Shown piece by piece: positions 1-15,000 of a DNA stretch of 64,000 nt. Position 1 is the stretch's first letter. Every line of letters starts with the position of its first letter. The DNA is taken from positions 7,506,632 through 7,570,631 of the forward strand of contig NW_024037047.1 in assembly GCF_015706575.1 (NCBI RefSeq), given 5' to 3'. The position numbers and the translations under genes are program-made. A model generated the notes under the pieces. It did no database searches. It worked only from the letters and a program-made list of their open reading frames with translations, and was not told the DNA's origin. The DNA is from Patiria miniata. Its lineage: Eukaryota; Echinodermata; Asteroidea; Valvatida; Asterinidae.

Positions 1-3000
1 GGTTGCCTATAACTGTGTGCACCGTGAAGCGGGGGATGGGGAGCCAGGACTTTGGCCATCATTTGCTATTAGTGCAGAGTCATATACGTCTCAAATTAAT
101 CACTAGCATTTCGCGGTGAAATGGCACGCAATTTTAAGTTAACAATATACAATACGCTTCTTTTGGCATCAAGAATTATTATGACAGTTGCATACAAATA
201 TACTTAAGGCAAAAAAAAAAGTCTCCGGTTTCTGGTATGCGCGCGCGTCGCCGTAGCCATGCGCGTCGGCAAAATGAAAAAGTTTTTTTTTTTCAATGAA
301 AGATGATGTCTCAAACCGCCAAACTCACTGGTTTGACTGGAATCCTGCTGCTGCACAATTTTAACGTGTTTTTAGATGGGGTTATGATCGAGAATAAGCT
401 TTATGTGGCCTCTCTGGACTCCCATATATTTGCACGAAGTTTAGTCGGGCACCATTTGCAGTCATCAGCCGACATTTGAAGCAAAAAAAAAACAGGTACA
501 AAAAAAAAAAAAGCCGCGTCGCCGCACCAATTTTTGGGCAAGCTCCATACAAGAAACCGGAGACTTATTTTTTTTGGCCTAATGGGTGTTTTTTTTAACG
601 AAAGCTAATCTTTGTATAGGGAACCGTTCAAGAAGAGAATGTAGCATTGCATTTCTGTAGCATTAGTATAATCAGGCAAAATTCATGAAGATGAAAGTTA
701 TTCCTTATTAAGTATGGAACCGAAAACTCGGAGAGAATGAATTTATAATTCATCAACGAAAGTCCACACAAAATACAAGTTCTGTTCTTAAATTTACAAA
801 CCCCCATGTTATACATTAAGTTGAATTCAACTCACATCAAAGTAGCATTTCTACTCACCTTGATGTTTCCGTCTCCACCCATCACGTGTTCAAAGTCAGA
901 TGAGGCCTGCTTCTTATAAGCCACCTTGTACTTCTTCACGAGCCAACCGGACCATCCTTGTGTGATAACTCCTGTCACCACTGTACTCTGGACGAGGTCC
1001 ACCTCGATCCAGGAATTGGTGGACTGACCCCTGTATACAGAGTGGAGAGAGGATGAGGAATGAAAGCAATGCGCAAACAAACACACTTTAAATTAATCAG
1101 AAAGATGGGAAATTGAACGCTATGAATTCTTTACAGTGATAATGCTAATGCTAGGTTCACACATTCCCGAGTTATTTCCACGAACACCCCGATCTGTCTG
1201 GAATAAAAGGTTTTGATGGCATCGGGTAAAATTAGCACCGCCTCGCTGTTTGTAAGAATGTTTTTCTTACAAACAGCGTGACACGTAGTTGTATTCTTAA
1301 CTAATTCTGGATGTCTTACAGCATTCTGGATATTCTTACAGCATTCTTACAAGTTTCGTAGAGTTATTTTTGGTGTTAACAGTCCAGAATCGTATCGAAT
1401 CACTTACCGATGTATCAAGAAAGGTACGAGTATTATAAGAATAACTTACGAATACACTAAATTGGCATTATTCTGGGTCATTCTGGATGATTTTTGAGTT
1501 ATTCGTATGTTATTCTTGACAGAATTACTACAATTCGGTTTTATTCTGCACTACATTGCAAGCATTCGGCCTGATTCGGCTTCCAATTCGTATTTAGTTC
1601 TTGATTATTTCTATTTTCCCCCGATGCCATCGCAAATTGTTATTCGGGATACATCGGGGTTTTCGTGGCAATAATTCGGGAATGTGTGAACCTAGCATGA
1701 GGTCACATATTCCCGAATTATATTACTTCCACAAATACCCCGATCTATCCCGAATAAATGCAGATATGAACCCCGATTCGCTGTTTTGTAAGAGTAACTT
1801 AAGAGCAAGCCGAATCACACCGAACCAAGCCGAACAATTGCGATTTAGTACAGAAAATTACCAAATCGTTGCGATTTTGTCAAGAATAACACACGATTAA
1901 CTCAAGAATCATCCGGAACTGTGACCCGGAATTATACCGATTTAGTTATTCTTATAATATCTGTACATTTCTTTATACGTTGGAAATGATTCGGCATGGT
2001 TCTGGACTATGAACACCTAAAATGAGTCTACGAAACTTGTAAGAATGCTGTAAGAATATCCAGACTGCTGTAAGAATATCAAAAACGCGGTTGGAATATC
2101 AGAAATCCAACACGAATAAACCAAAAGTTTAATCTGATCATGAATCACCCCGAAATTTTTTAACATGTCCAAAATTGTCGGGGCCCTTCCCGATCTTTAT
2201 CGATCTTTCATTGAGCAAACAGAATCATCCCGAGGCAGCCAAGAATCATTCCCCAATTTACTCAAGAATTGCTATTCGCTGCGATTCGGCTTAAAAATTG
2301 GGAATGTGTGAACCTAGCATAATTTAGTGGCGCAACTGGGTTGGGCCAGGGTCAGGGGTGGGTTTTTCCTCAAAAGCGAAATAGGATCATTTGCATCATC
2401 ATTTGAACAATGTTCTTTGGAGTTTTAGTGTGTTATAATATAAACGAACACAATGCATGAAAAGCAAATGATCCTATAGGAATGTTAAACAGCCACTAGG
2501 GCAATTTTTGTTCAACTTCATAATGTAACAATAATCAATTAACCAATATGATACATTAGGTGCAGTGGCAGTGTAGACCACATCGGTTGTATGTTCCGAC
2601 ACCCAAACTACGTTCCGACAACCCTATGTCCCGACACCCCTATGTTCCGACTGCACATACGCTAACCCTAACCCTTACCCCATAAACCCTAACCGGGAGT
2701 AACACAATCTTATGTGCGGGTTGTCGGAACATAGGGGTGTCGGAACATAGGGGTGACGGAACGGGGTCCGCTCATAACTCCGACGCCTCATAGGCCCGAC
2801 GCCTCATAGGCCCGACGCCTCATAAGTCCGACAAAATCACATCCCCTAACCAAATAAAGGTCCATAAGTCCGACGCCTCAAAGGTCCGACGCCTCATAGG
2901 TCCGACGCCTCATAGGTCTGACGCCTTATGAGTCCGACGCCTCATAAGTCCGACAACGGAAAAACGAAGCGTTTAATTTGTCGGACTTATATGAGGCGTC

Positions 3001-6000
3001 GGACCTATGAGGCGGAATGAATAAATTGTATGCCTCATTAGTCCGACGCCTCATAAGTCCGAAATGTCGGACTTATGAGGCGTCGGACCTATGGGGCGTC
3101 GGACTTATGATACGGCCCCGACGGAACATAGAGCAGTCACCGAATTCATCGGGATGCGAGTGTGGAAGGTGTGATGCAGTACAGGGTGAGTAAAATAAAC
3201 GAAACCCCAACATTATATTTCATGTTTAAAACAATATTGTAATGAAAATAGCCCTTTACCTTGCTCCCCACCTTTTATTTTTTGTTTAGCCTGCCCCTCT
3301 CATACAATACACCCCTGAGCTGAGTGTGTATCAGTCCAGCCAGGCGTGCAGCATTTGCATATTTCTATTGTTCATCAGAACAGCCAGGCGTGCAGCATTT
3401 GCATAATTCTATTGTTAGGCCCGTGTGCATGGAATTTGAACTGGCCATACGCTTCAGTTTGCCGGGTGCTGTGCTAGGGTTAGGTTGTCTGTGGCTGTAC
3501 ATGGTTTGCCTGGGCGTGACAAGGACAGCCTTGATGTAACGGCCAAGTAAGTTGTAGTGCATGACAACTTAGTTAAACCCCCTGGGTTGGGAATAGAGTT
3601 ATGGTGCTTTTACCATAAGCTACCCCACTCACCGTGATCATCACCGAGCCCCGCCCTTTGTAATTTCTCATACATGGAATGAATTGTTTTCCTTATATTT
3701 ATTTCTACAACAAATTCCTTTATTCAGGACTTTAATTACAGAACTTAAATCGTAGCCCTAAGTTGCCGCTTAAGTTAGAAGTAATTAGTAGTAGAAAAGC
3801 GTAGACGGATCCCATTTTTCTAAATAAATTAATGTACTTGAACCCTAAACATCTTCTCTCTCTCTCTCTACCAAGTTATTTGTTTGTCTCGCTGCGGCTG
3901 CGGCACCTGACCACGTAGCCCCACAAATGTGGCTGCCTTATACTGAACTACCTCCGTAAGTCAGCCAGACACTGCCAATATGCCCTGTGTACGGGCGGTC
4001 CCGTTGCTAGGGGGCCGAAAATCAATTTAAGATCGAAATTATTGTGTCATGGAAATCACCCCAGCTATAGTATGACTGCTAAATAGCAACAAAAAAACAT
4101 GTTGAATTATGAAGAGGTGTAGTTATCCAATAATCATGGTAAATCAGCAACGAATTCCTACGGTTTCCAAAAACACGGCGTCTCTGTTATTTAACAGACT
4201 GTTTCCCGCCCCCCCCCCCAAAAAAATATAGTCACAAGACCCATGGGGTCAGGGAGCCAGACTAGAGCTTTCATCATCCACTGAGCGTGCGTCAATTTTG
4301 GCAAAGTGCACAACGGCTGCTGCTGTCATTCTAAAACCTTTGGAGCTCTCTGAACATGAAGTACCCGGATGCACTACGCGGCCGCGGGTAAAGAGCGCAA
4401 GAGGGCGCACTTTACTGCATATAATTTTTTTATTTAAAATATTCAACGAAGGCCCTTTTTTTTTTTTTTTTAAGTGGATTTTATAAATTATATTATTTGC
4501 AAAACCAGAGTTGTTAATAAAGATAATTGTATTACAGTTGTTGAAACAAGTATTCTGTGTCATTTTCTGCGTTGGTTTAGACAGTAAAAACACACAGGTT
4601 TGAAAGATGTCCATATCTGGCCATCACTTGCCACCCTGTGCTCAAACCTGATGAGACTGGTCTGATATTTCTGTTTTCTGAGTAAAATCTTCAACATTTT
4701 CCCTGGTAATATTGACTTTTTAGGACATATTATCAATTTCTGATGGCTGATAGGTAACTGAATGGAAAACTGAGTGATGGCCAGATATGGGAATCTTTCT
4801 GACAGGTTTCAGGTTCATTGCGATTTACAAATGGTGATATTCTATGAATTGATTTAGCAAATTTAGTCATTTTTCATCTAAAAAGATTAAACTTGGCTTT
4901 CCAGTCAGTGTTATTTTTGATGCTATATATTTTTTTAATGTGAAATATATTTTTGGAGATTTGGGTTCCATTTTTTTTACTCATACTGTATTTCCCTTTG
5001 ATACCTACGTGTGGGTCGCCCATGGAATATTATTGTTGAGACGAGCCTCGAAACCATCGTAACTGCCCTGATAACTTGACACCGTGATGCGACCATTGGG
5101 GATCGTCCCGTCCTCCATGCCCAGTGGCCCTGGACTAGGACACGTGGCTGTTATGAAAATACACAAACGAAAGTAGAGCTTAGTTATTACGGGAACCTAT
5201 TGGGTCCTTGTCCTCAAGTCGAGCAAAACGCCAGAAAAAGGGACAACCACACAGGATCTCCAACTTCTGAAGAAACTTCTATTGATTCAGCAACAAGAAC
5301 TCTGTGGTCATCCTCACTGCCACACTGCCACCGGTACCACGACTGTTGATTCCCAGCATAGAAAAACACACAGTCTGAATAACTGTGTGCAACTGTACCA
5401 ACTTAACTGAACCCTGGAGTCTAGCCAAGTTCTAACCGCCTAAGTGAACAATAGAACCCCACTCGGGCCAAAAAGCTTGCCCCAAAAGTTGTGCGGCGAC
5501 GCGGCTTTTTTTTCCGCGCGGCTGCATCGACTGCATAATATGGTGCCCGACTAAATTTAGTGCAAAATATATGGGAGCCAAGAGAGGCCACATAAAGCTT
5601 ATACTCGATCGTAACCCCATCTAACAACACGTTAAAATTGTGCAGCAGCAGGATTCCAGTCAAACCAGTGAGTTTGGAGGTTAAGAGACATCATCTTACA
5701 TTGGAAAAAACACTTTTTTGCCGACGCGCGTGGCTGACTTGCACTGCCTTTCGGACTATCCAGCGAATTAAACTGTTTAAACTTAGGGTTTGGAAAATTT
5801 TAAATTGCTTTTTTTTTAATGCCCCCGTGTCTTTTGTCTGATCATTAATTTTAACTCTTGCCGTGGGAAAATCTCATAGATAACTTAGTAGGTTGTAAGA
5901 TAATCGCAAGACACGTATTAGCCTTTAGTCAAGTCCCACGCGCTTACTCGGACACGTAACGCACCCCGGATGCTGGCACGTAAAAAGACTAGCACGAGCG

Positions 6001-9000
6001 GCGGAGCAACGAGGGCCTTTACTATCTCGTGGCACTAATCACTAATTCATTTATTCACGTAATATAAATAAAGCAATATAAACCAATCATCTAACGGTGG
6101 TTTGCGGTTACCAGCAACAGCACGCGCGCCATGTCGCGCGTGTTGTCTGGCGCCAGACGGCGGCTGATTTATGTTAGTAATTCTGCATTTCCATTGGTCA
6201 ATTCACAACGGGTAATGCATTATGCATGTCTACCAAATCGGTAGACAAATGTAAAGAAAAACATTAGCGTTCTCCACGAGATGGTAAAGGCCCTCGCGGC
6301 TCCGCCGCTCGTGCTAGTCTTTTTACGTGCCAGCATCCGGGTGCGTTACGTGTCCGGATGGTCCGGGTATAGGCGCGTGGGACTTGACTAAAGGCTAGAC
6401 ACGTACCGATTCGACAGCCACTATATATGGTGTGGTAGATTGTAGAACAACTTACCAGCTGGGGTAGGTTTTCCCCTTCCCGGGCAACGCTTCCGTATCT
6501 TTTGCATGACTTGCTTCATCCAGTCATCCGGATGATCAGGATCAGGTTCCGGTGGAGGACCGGAGTAGCACACCCTCTGCTGGCTCTCGACACCAACAAA
6601 CAGCACTTTGGATCAAAAGCAAGAACGTGTGATAAGTAACTATAATTATGGCATAATGTTTAAGATGTGTTTTTTTTCTTTAACAAAGAATCACAAGATA
6701 TTTCTTGTTTCAGCTATACTGCAGACAAAATGAATAATTTTGATGGCTGTCGTTGCATAACTAATTTTGCTCGTTTCCTTTGATCAGGTAGCGATCATAA
6801 TTTCAAACAATACATTACATTTTATGTTTACATACACTTAAACTTGGGGACATTTGTTTTTTGTGCATTCTCCCCCGTTGTTTTCGTTTGCAACAAGAAT
6901 GTTGCTTTTAATCTTAAGGGTTCACAACAACTAACTTGTTGAAGTTTCAGCTCAGTGGATACTATACACATTAAACAAAGCAGGGGAAAACAGCCGTACG
7001 CATAACTGGATTTTTGCACATGTCACGCGCAATGTGGGAATCTGAGTAAATTCGGAATTTGCCCAGGGCAAAGTGGTTATTTCAACACTGCGCTGCTCAG
7101 TGGAAATCTTTTCTTTATGTACAGTTTACTACGGTTGCCCATATTCGCCAATTTGTTGCGCAAGTCCCTTTTCCTTATGGCGTTATATCGCCGTACTATT
7201 GCGTTATATCGCCGTACTATTGCGTTATAACGCCGTACTATTGCGTTATAACGTCGTACTATTGCGTTATAACGCCGTACTATTGCGTTATAACGCCGTA
7301 TTTTATTGCGTTATAACGCCGTATTTTATTGCGTTATATCGCCGCATTTTATTGCGTTATATCGCCGTACTATGGCGATATATCGCTGTACTACTGCGGT
7401 ATATCGCCGTACTATGGCGTTATATCGCCGTAGGTTTTGCGTTATGTCACCGTATTTAATTGCGTTATAACGCCGTATTTTTTTGCGTTATACCATTTGG
7501 TTACTACGAAAGCCTACGAAAGCCCATTAGCGCCACTGGAAGTATATATGTTACGGACTATTTAATTCGTTATTACGGATTATTTAATTCGTTATTACGG
7601 ATTATTAATTCGTTATTACGGATTATTTAATGCGTTATTACGGATTATTTAATTCGTTATTACGCATTATTAATTCGTTATTACGGATTATTTAATTCGT
7701 TATTACGGATTATTTAATTCGTTATTACGAAATAAATCTGGTACTCACATGCGGAGAGCACGTGTGACATTGTCACGCAGCAATATCCACTCACGTAGTC
7801 TTTAAAGGGAAAATACAACATTTGCAAACATCGAAAAATAAAACTACTCAGTTTTTACAAAATACCTCACTAAGATGTTGGTAAATAACAGTCTAAAGCA
7901 TCCAGTAAAATTATGGCACCTGGCGTGAAGTCATTTTCAAGAAAATGGTATTGTTGTATACATTTCCAACGGTAGTCGGCCGACCACCGTTGAAAAAACC
8001 TAACTATTTTCAACTAGTGCTCCGAATTTACCATCTTTTTCAGTCCAAATGTTGTTTGCTATTGGTTACATGTTCATAACGGATGCAGGCCAGCTAGACT
8101 GGTTCCCTTACCTTACAATTTTCCGGCATCAATACATTGATTCATCCATTTCATCTTAAGTGGAGTCAGGGAACCAGACTACTTGAACATTTTTGTTTTT
8201 CTTGGTTTTTCCAGCATTTTCAAACACAAAACTTCAAACATGTCAGTGTAACAATATTTGATCTATTATTTTAACCCCTCAAATAGTTCATTTCTGAAAA
8301 TTACGGCAAAATCCAATGATGTACATTCCCTTTAAATTAGCAATCCTGTCAAACAGCACATTTTCACAAACCGTTGTCAATGTTTAACGATTTACATTCT
8401 TTGATATCAAATTGGGTATCAAAATGTAGCTAACAAAATGCCCCAAAATCACGTTATCATAAGACGTAAAAGACGATCAGATTCAAAGATATGACCCCTC
8501 CAGTGAGTGTGGTCTTTATTTAAATATACGGTAAAAACACACTGTTTACCCAAATAAAAATGATGCATGTTATTTATTAAATCTTCTGCCGCTGGTCTAG
8601 CTCTATTGGTTAAATGTATAGTGCAAAGTGCCACAGTGAGCAATAATTATGCTGCTGATATCAAAGCTTTATTTGGAAGAAAAACAAAAACAATTCCACA
8701 CTAAAATTATAAATTTTTCGCTTCCGATATTTGTGAGATGAACATTGTTTTTGGTCGGTTAATGCATCACTTTTTCTTCACACACGCATAGCCTATATCC
8801 TTTCTATTTCGAACACACACACAGCGCATGCATTGCAATTAAGATACTTTCCTTGATATTTGCAGTGTTCATAGAATAATCGAGCAGAATTCACTGTAGC
8901 CAACCACTTTGGTCCCAATAAACACCTTTATTACAAACCTTTATAAAAAAAAAACACCGATATTAAAAAAAGAGAGCGGAATTGCAATAAAGAAATTGTG

Positions 9001-12000
9001 TCCTTGATATTCGCAGTGTTCATAAAACATGTCGAGCGCGTCAACAGGTTTTCAAAAGGCGAAATATTAAAACCAAATGACCCGTGAAATATGGCACAGA
9101 GGCCGTTCCATTTCCCCCGTGGACTCTGCACGCCATACAGATGCAAGAAAACAAGGCGTCGTTATCACTTCGCCTTCCTTGATAAACTTGACATTTGACG
9201 TCCTGCTCAGGGGCATCAATTGCTTCTCAAAAGTGGGGGGGGGGAAGATACCTTGATAAGAACTTATGCGAAGCGCGAAATCAAACGGCGTGGGGTTCGG
9301 GGCCCGCTGAAGGGCCCCGAAGAAAAAACAGATTGTGGATGATCTGTGGAGCGATCTGGGGCAATTTCTGACCACTTTTAACTAATATTTTCTGAGCAAA
9401 AGATACATTGTAGTACATAATCGGGCCCTCTAAATGAGACACACGGGTTAAAAAAAAATCTGGGGGAGGGGGACATTTGATATGGTGTCCTCATCCTTCA
9501 AAAAGTGGGGGACATGTCCCCTGTCAGCTACTAAGTTTACAGGGGCCATATTCATGAAACCTTACTAACTTAGCAGCCAACTAGGCCTTAGTAGAATGCT
9601 AAAATGCCTAGTAGTCTACTATAGAGTTGACATTTAAATTGTAAAAACCTTACTAAGAAGCTTACTAACTAGTTACATACTAGGGGAATTTAGTTGCATA
9701 CGTGAGTTACTGGAATAAGCCATTTGCGAGTTAAATTGGAATAAAATCTGGAACGCTGACTTAATACAATGCTTTGCACGTTTTAACCTAGCATTCTCCC
9801 GACCAAAGAGACTGTTACTATATCACGTGATTCGGGGCAAGCCTTATGCTAGCAACCCCCAGCTCCGGCATGGTCTGGTGTCTTTGTGCCATTCTCACCC
9901 ATTGTGAACGATGTATTGGTGCTGAGCGTCTCTTACGTAACTATGCAAGAGCTTGCCCCGAATCTTGTGATTAGCAACAGTGTCTTTGGTCTGGAGAATT
10001 CAAAGTTAAAATGTGCCAAGCATTCTGAGCAAGTCATTGTACCAGACGTTTTTCAAATGTAAATCCCAAAGGGTATAGGTTACTCGCAAATGGCTTATTG
10101 GGTGCATTTGGATTGAGCGGGCATGCATGGGATGTGATGACAACAGATACAATAGTGTGTGTATAACGTGTATTAGGCTAATTCATGTAGAGCACTTGCG
10201 TGGATTAGCAAAACAAATACAAAGGCCTATAATTATATTGTTCAGGGTGAGTCAAAAAAGCGGAACCCAAACCCCCAAAATTATATTTCATATAAGGTAC
10301 ATTTAGATGGAAAAAAGACTGAAATTGGTCAATCCGTTCAGAAAAGTTCACTTTTTAAACACAATGACCCTAAAACCTGTCTCTACAAAAAAAAATGCGA
10401 TTTTAAGAATCGTCGTCGCAATTGTCTTCAAACATCACCAGCTATCGAATCTCAGTTTGAACGTTAAAATTATTCAACAGAATCCATTTGAAGGCCCGTC
10501 CTTTGAAAAAAAGTAGATTTTATAAATCATATTGTTTGCCCAACCAGGGTTTCTAATGTGTTGGTGACAGTTGTTGAAACAAGTATTCTGTGTCATTTTC
10601 TTTGTCTTTCCAAACCGTCAAAACACACAATGAATTGCTTTTTTTGGACGAGACAGGTTATAGGGTCATTGTGTTTGAATGGTGATATTCTTTGAACGTA
10701 TTGAGCAATTTCAGTATTTTTATCATCTAAAAGTAGTTTATGAAATTGTCTCTCCATTCATTATTATTTTTGGTGCTATATATTTTTTTTAAATATGAAA
10801 TATATTTTATGGGGTTTGCGTTCCGCTTTTTTTTTGACTCACCTTGTAAAGTGTACTGCATGTAAGTGAATCAACATAAAATCTTCTAGCAATTGCATAT
10901 AAAGCTAGGTTATCAGACATGGCTACACAAATGGCAAAGAAGGCAAATTATTCTCAAGAAGGGAACTCTTTATGGCAGACAATTATGAGGACAAGTAAAC
11001 GGGGCCGTATCATAAGGCCGACGCCCCATAGGTCCGACGCCTCATAAGTCCGAAATTTCGGACTTATGAGGCGTCGGACTTATGAGGCATAACATTTATT
11101 TATTCCGCCTCATAGGTCCGACGCCTCATAATTCCGACGCCTCATAAGTCCGACAAATTAAACGCCTCGTTTTTCCGTTGTCGGACTTATGAGGCGTCGG
11201 ACTTATGAGGCGTCGGACCTATGAGGCGTCGGACTTATGAGCGGACCCCAAGTAAACAGAGTGATTAAAATCTCCAAAGCACACATTTATTCCCTTAATA
11301 ATATGCAAACGATATGGAGCTAGCGCACAGTTATTTCAATTAAGAATTCGTGTTCTTAATATTTGCGTCAGAAGGCATTTACAAGGCGAAAGATATCTTA
11401 ATACCAATTGACTCGTAACCAATAAGGATCTCTGGGAAGAATCCCACCGCGGTCATAATCAGTCATGAAACAGTGCAGCACCACCGCCGCGCCGTACGGC
11501 TTTCGATAATAATCACTGAATTCTCAGCAGCAATCCAAGTTAGTCTAGATATATACGTGTATACGTGTATGCAATGAACCTTTAGAAGTAGATACGCACT
11601 GAGAGGGTCAAAATTAAAGCTATAGTCCATCATTTGTAATTAGTGCATTTTGTTCGTTTGAAGCAACAAAAGTGTTCAAAATCTAATGAAGGATACTGAA
11701 CAACTTACTTGATGAAGTTTCAGCTCAGCTTCAGCTTCATATTCCGAGAAAAACAGCATTCTAGGATCTCAATTTAAAATTAAAAGTTGCTAAATCATGT
11801 TTCAAATTGTTTTGAATTGCAGCTTTACGCGATGTTGCGCACTGATCCAACGAATTATAGCAACCGCGCGCGCCTGTGCGTCGTTCCAATGCTTGTGCGC
11901 GCTGCGCCGAATAACAAAACGAACAACTAATTTAAATTTTCCTACGGTGCTTCTTAAGAAGCACCGTTGGCAATGCCTTCTTTCGTTGATTTCTTCAAAA

Positions 12001-15000
12001 TGAGAGCTTACCAGAAAGGATAATTTCAAAGGGAGTTTAGTCCCCTTACTATCTTTCAACCAGTATGTTTTTCAACAATAATTACGCCGGTTACTTTTTT
12101 GGATAGCTGCAAATGATGGACTCGGGCTTTAAAGATATCGTCATAGAGATATTTTGCCTTTGAGTTTCAGGGTAGTGTAGATAGGATACGCCGAACAAGT
12201 CAGAAGGCATTGACATGCCAAATTGAATAGTTTCGTCCAAATGGTGGGGAAGCCTGTAGAGCCATTGTGCCTTTCCATGACAGTGCTAATGCCAAGAACC
12301 TTTTACAGTGTGTATCAAGCAAATGCAAACAAAATATAACGGAGTGGGAGACGTAGAATGTAACCAACAGTCTGTAAGGCCAAAAAAAAGTCTCCGGTTT
12401 CTGGTATGGAGCTTGCCCAAAAAGTGGTGCGGCGACGCGGCTTTTTTTTTTTTGTACCTGACTTTTTCTGCTTCAAATGTCGGCTGATAACTGCAAATGG
12501 TGCCCGACTAAACTTAGTGCAAATATATGAGGTCCAGAGAGGCCACATAAAGCTTATTCTCGATCATAACCCCATCTAAAAACACGTTAAAATTATTGTG
12601 CAGCAGCAGGATTCTAGTCAAACCAGTGAGTTTGGCGGTTTTGAGACATCATCTTTCAATGAAAAAAAAACTTTTTCATTTTGCCGACGCGCATGGCTAC
12701 GGCGACGCGCGCGCATACCAGAAACCGGAGACTTTTTTTGGCCTAAAGTAGCTAATTTACAGATTACGGGAGGAGAAATTGCTAAGCGTAACCACACATG
12801 CTGTAATAGGCCCCTATCAACTGCACAGTGCCCGAACAAAGTCGGGTAATTCAATTCAACTGCCCCCATGCCAGCAAGCACTGTGCGATCCATATTCCCC
12901 GCCGTTCGTTTCTGCCAGTGCTTCCACTCGCGTACTCTTTATATTAGCAGACTTTTCAAACAGCACATTTTCACAAACCGTCGTCAATTTTGAATGATTA
13001 ACATTCTTTGATAGCGAACGGGTTATCAAAATGTAGCTAACAAAATACCCTAAAATGACGTTATCATAAGACGTAAAAGACGATCATATTCAAAATTATG
13101 ACCCCTCCAGTGAGTGTGGACTTTCTTTTTTGCAATGTTTATTTAAGTTTACGGTAAAACACTCTGTTTACCCAAACAAAATGATGCATGTTATTTATTA
13201 AATCTTCTGCCGCTGGTCTAGCTAGTTGTGAAAGGTACAATGCAAAGTGCCACAGTAAATAATAATTATGCTGCTGATATCAAAGTTATAGCCTATTTGG
13301 AAGAAAAACAAAAACAATTCCACATTAAAATTATAAATTTTTCGCTTCCAATATTTGTGAGATGAACATTGTTTTTGGTCGCTTAATGCATCACATTTTC
13401 TTCACACACGCATAGCCTATATCCTTTCTATTTCAAATACACACACAGCGCAGATATTGCAAGTAAGATACCATTCCTTGATATTATATAATAATAATAA
13501 TGAGCCGGATGGGAATTTCCCCGTGTTTTCTCCCAAAAGGGTTTTTCGCGGGGTTTTCGCCCCTCCCGTAATCAGCGAATACAATTATAGCAATATTTGT
13601 TTCTTGATGTTACAAGATAGATCCAAATTTTTCGTGTTCACTGAATCCACCTTATAGAAAAGCATTCACACTGTACATGTAGTTATAATAGTTTTAAAAT
13701 ATATTGTATTTACAATATTTGCTTAACAACTATGTATTAATCAAATAATGTTTTATCCAATTGTATTGAATTTTATTTTATTTGTAATGTATTGTATATA
13801 CATGTACATGTTTGTAGTCGTTATTTATTGTATGCAGGGCCCCAATGGAAACCAGTTTTAAACTGTTTGGGCATACCCTGGGTAAATAAAATAATGTAAT
13901 AAATAAATAAATATTCGCAGTGTTCATAGAATAGTCGAGCAGAATTCACTGAAGCCAACCACCTTGGTCCCAATAAACACGTTTATAATTAATCTTTATA
14001 AGCGATATTAAGCAAGAATAGAAATTTTGTCCTTGATATTCGCAGTGTTTATAAATCATGTCGAGCGCGTCAACAGGTTTTCAATTTAAGGCGAAATATT
14101 AAAACCAAATGACCCGTGTAATATGGCGCACAGGCCGTTCCATTTCCCCGTGGACTCTGCCCGCCATACAGACTTTTGTTGGTCTTTTCTCGCGAACGGT
14201 AAGACATTAAGTCGGTTTCCTTTCAACCAGATGTTTGAAATTGGATAAGTAAACAATCCAAATCATAATATTTTTGCGGATTTCAGGACGTTTATTTCAA
14301 ATGAGACATGAAACGTCCAAATGTGATAATTTTTGACAGAGTTATGAGTAATTTTCCAAGAGAGTTCAAATTGACCATGGGACCAAGTTTTCAGTTTCAG
14401 GCATTCGGACAAAGTTAGCCTAATTGCCTCTGTGTGGATATTTGTCTAGCCTATGAAAACAAATATGTTTAGCGAGTAAACACAATTCTCAACACATTCT
14501 TGCTAACACCTCATGCTTAATATGTTTAGCATGTATACAGTCATGTTTACAAAATGATAGCAAGAAAGTGTTATCTGTAGAGCGTTTGGTTTAAGTAGCG
14601 TCACCCGTACTATTTTCGAGTTTCATCCCGACAAATGGATTCCTTTTCTATTTTGCTATTTTCTCTAACAATACAAAAGTAATTGATATTTGAATAAGAT
14701 GTCGACCGACAAAAATCGGCCCATGTTTAGTAAGTGAACTATTCCTACACAATTTTGAATTATTGGTTTGCTAGACAGTAATTGCCGTTCTCGTGGGGTA
14801 GTCTGGTTGCCGGCCCGCAATCAGAATCGAAGAATGTGCCCGAAGCAAAAACTTTTTCCAGACTTTTGCAGATTTAAAAAAAAAGGGGGGGGAGGTTTTA
14901 GTAGGAATAAAACATATTAGTTGAAAATTTATTCACAGAAAAAACCAATTGTTGAAGAGCCGGGAATACAACTTTTGTTTATGTAGGCATAGCCTGGATG

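Noticed and set aside
2660-2700. Telomere-like AACCCTAA words
   Set aside because: Only a few irregular copies, in the loop of a foldback repeat; not a telomeric array.
7059-7459. Open frames with YCVITPY and LLRYNAV repeats, or a CRISPR-like array
   Set aside because: They are translations of the 21-bp satellite. There are no unique spacers between units, and the genome is eukaryotic.
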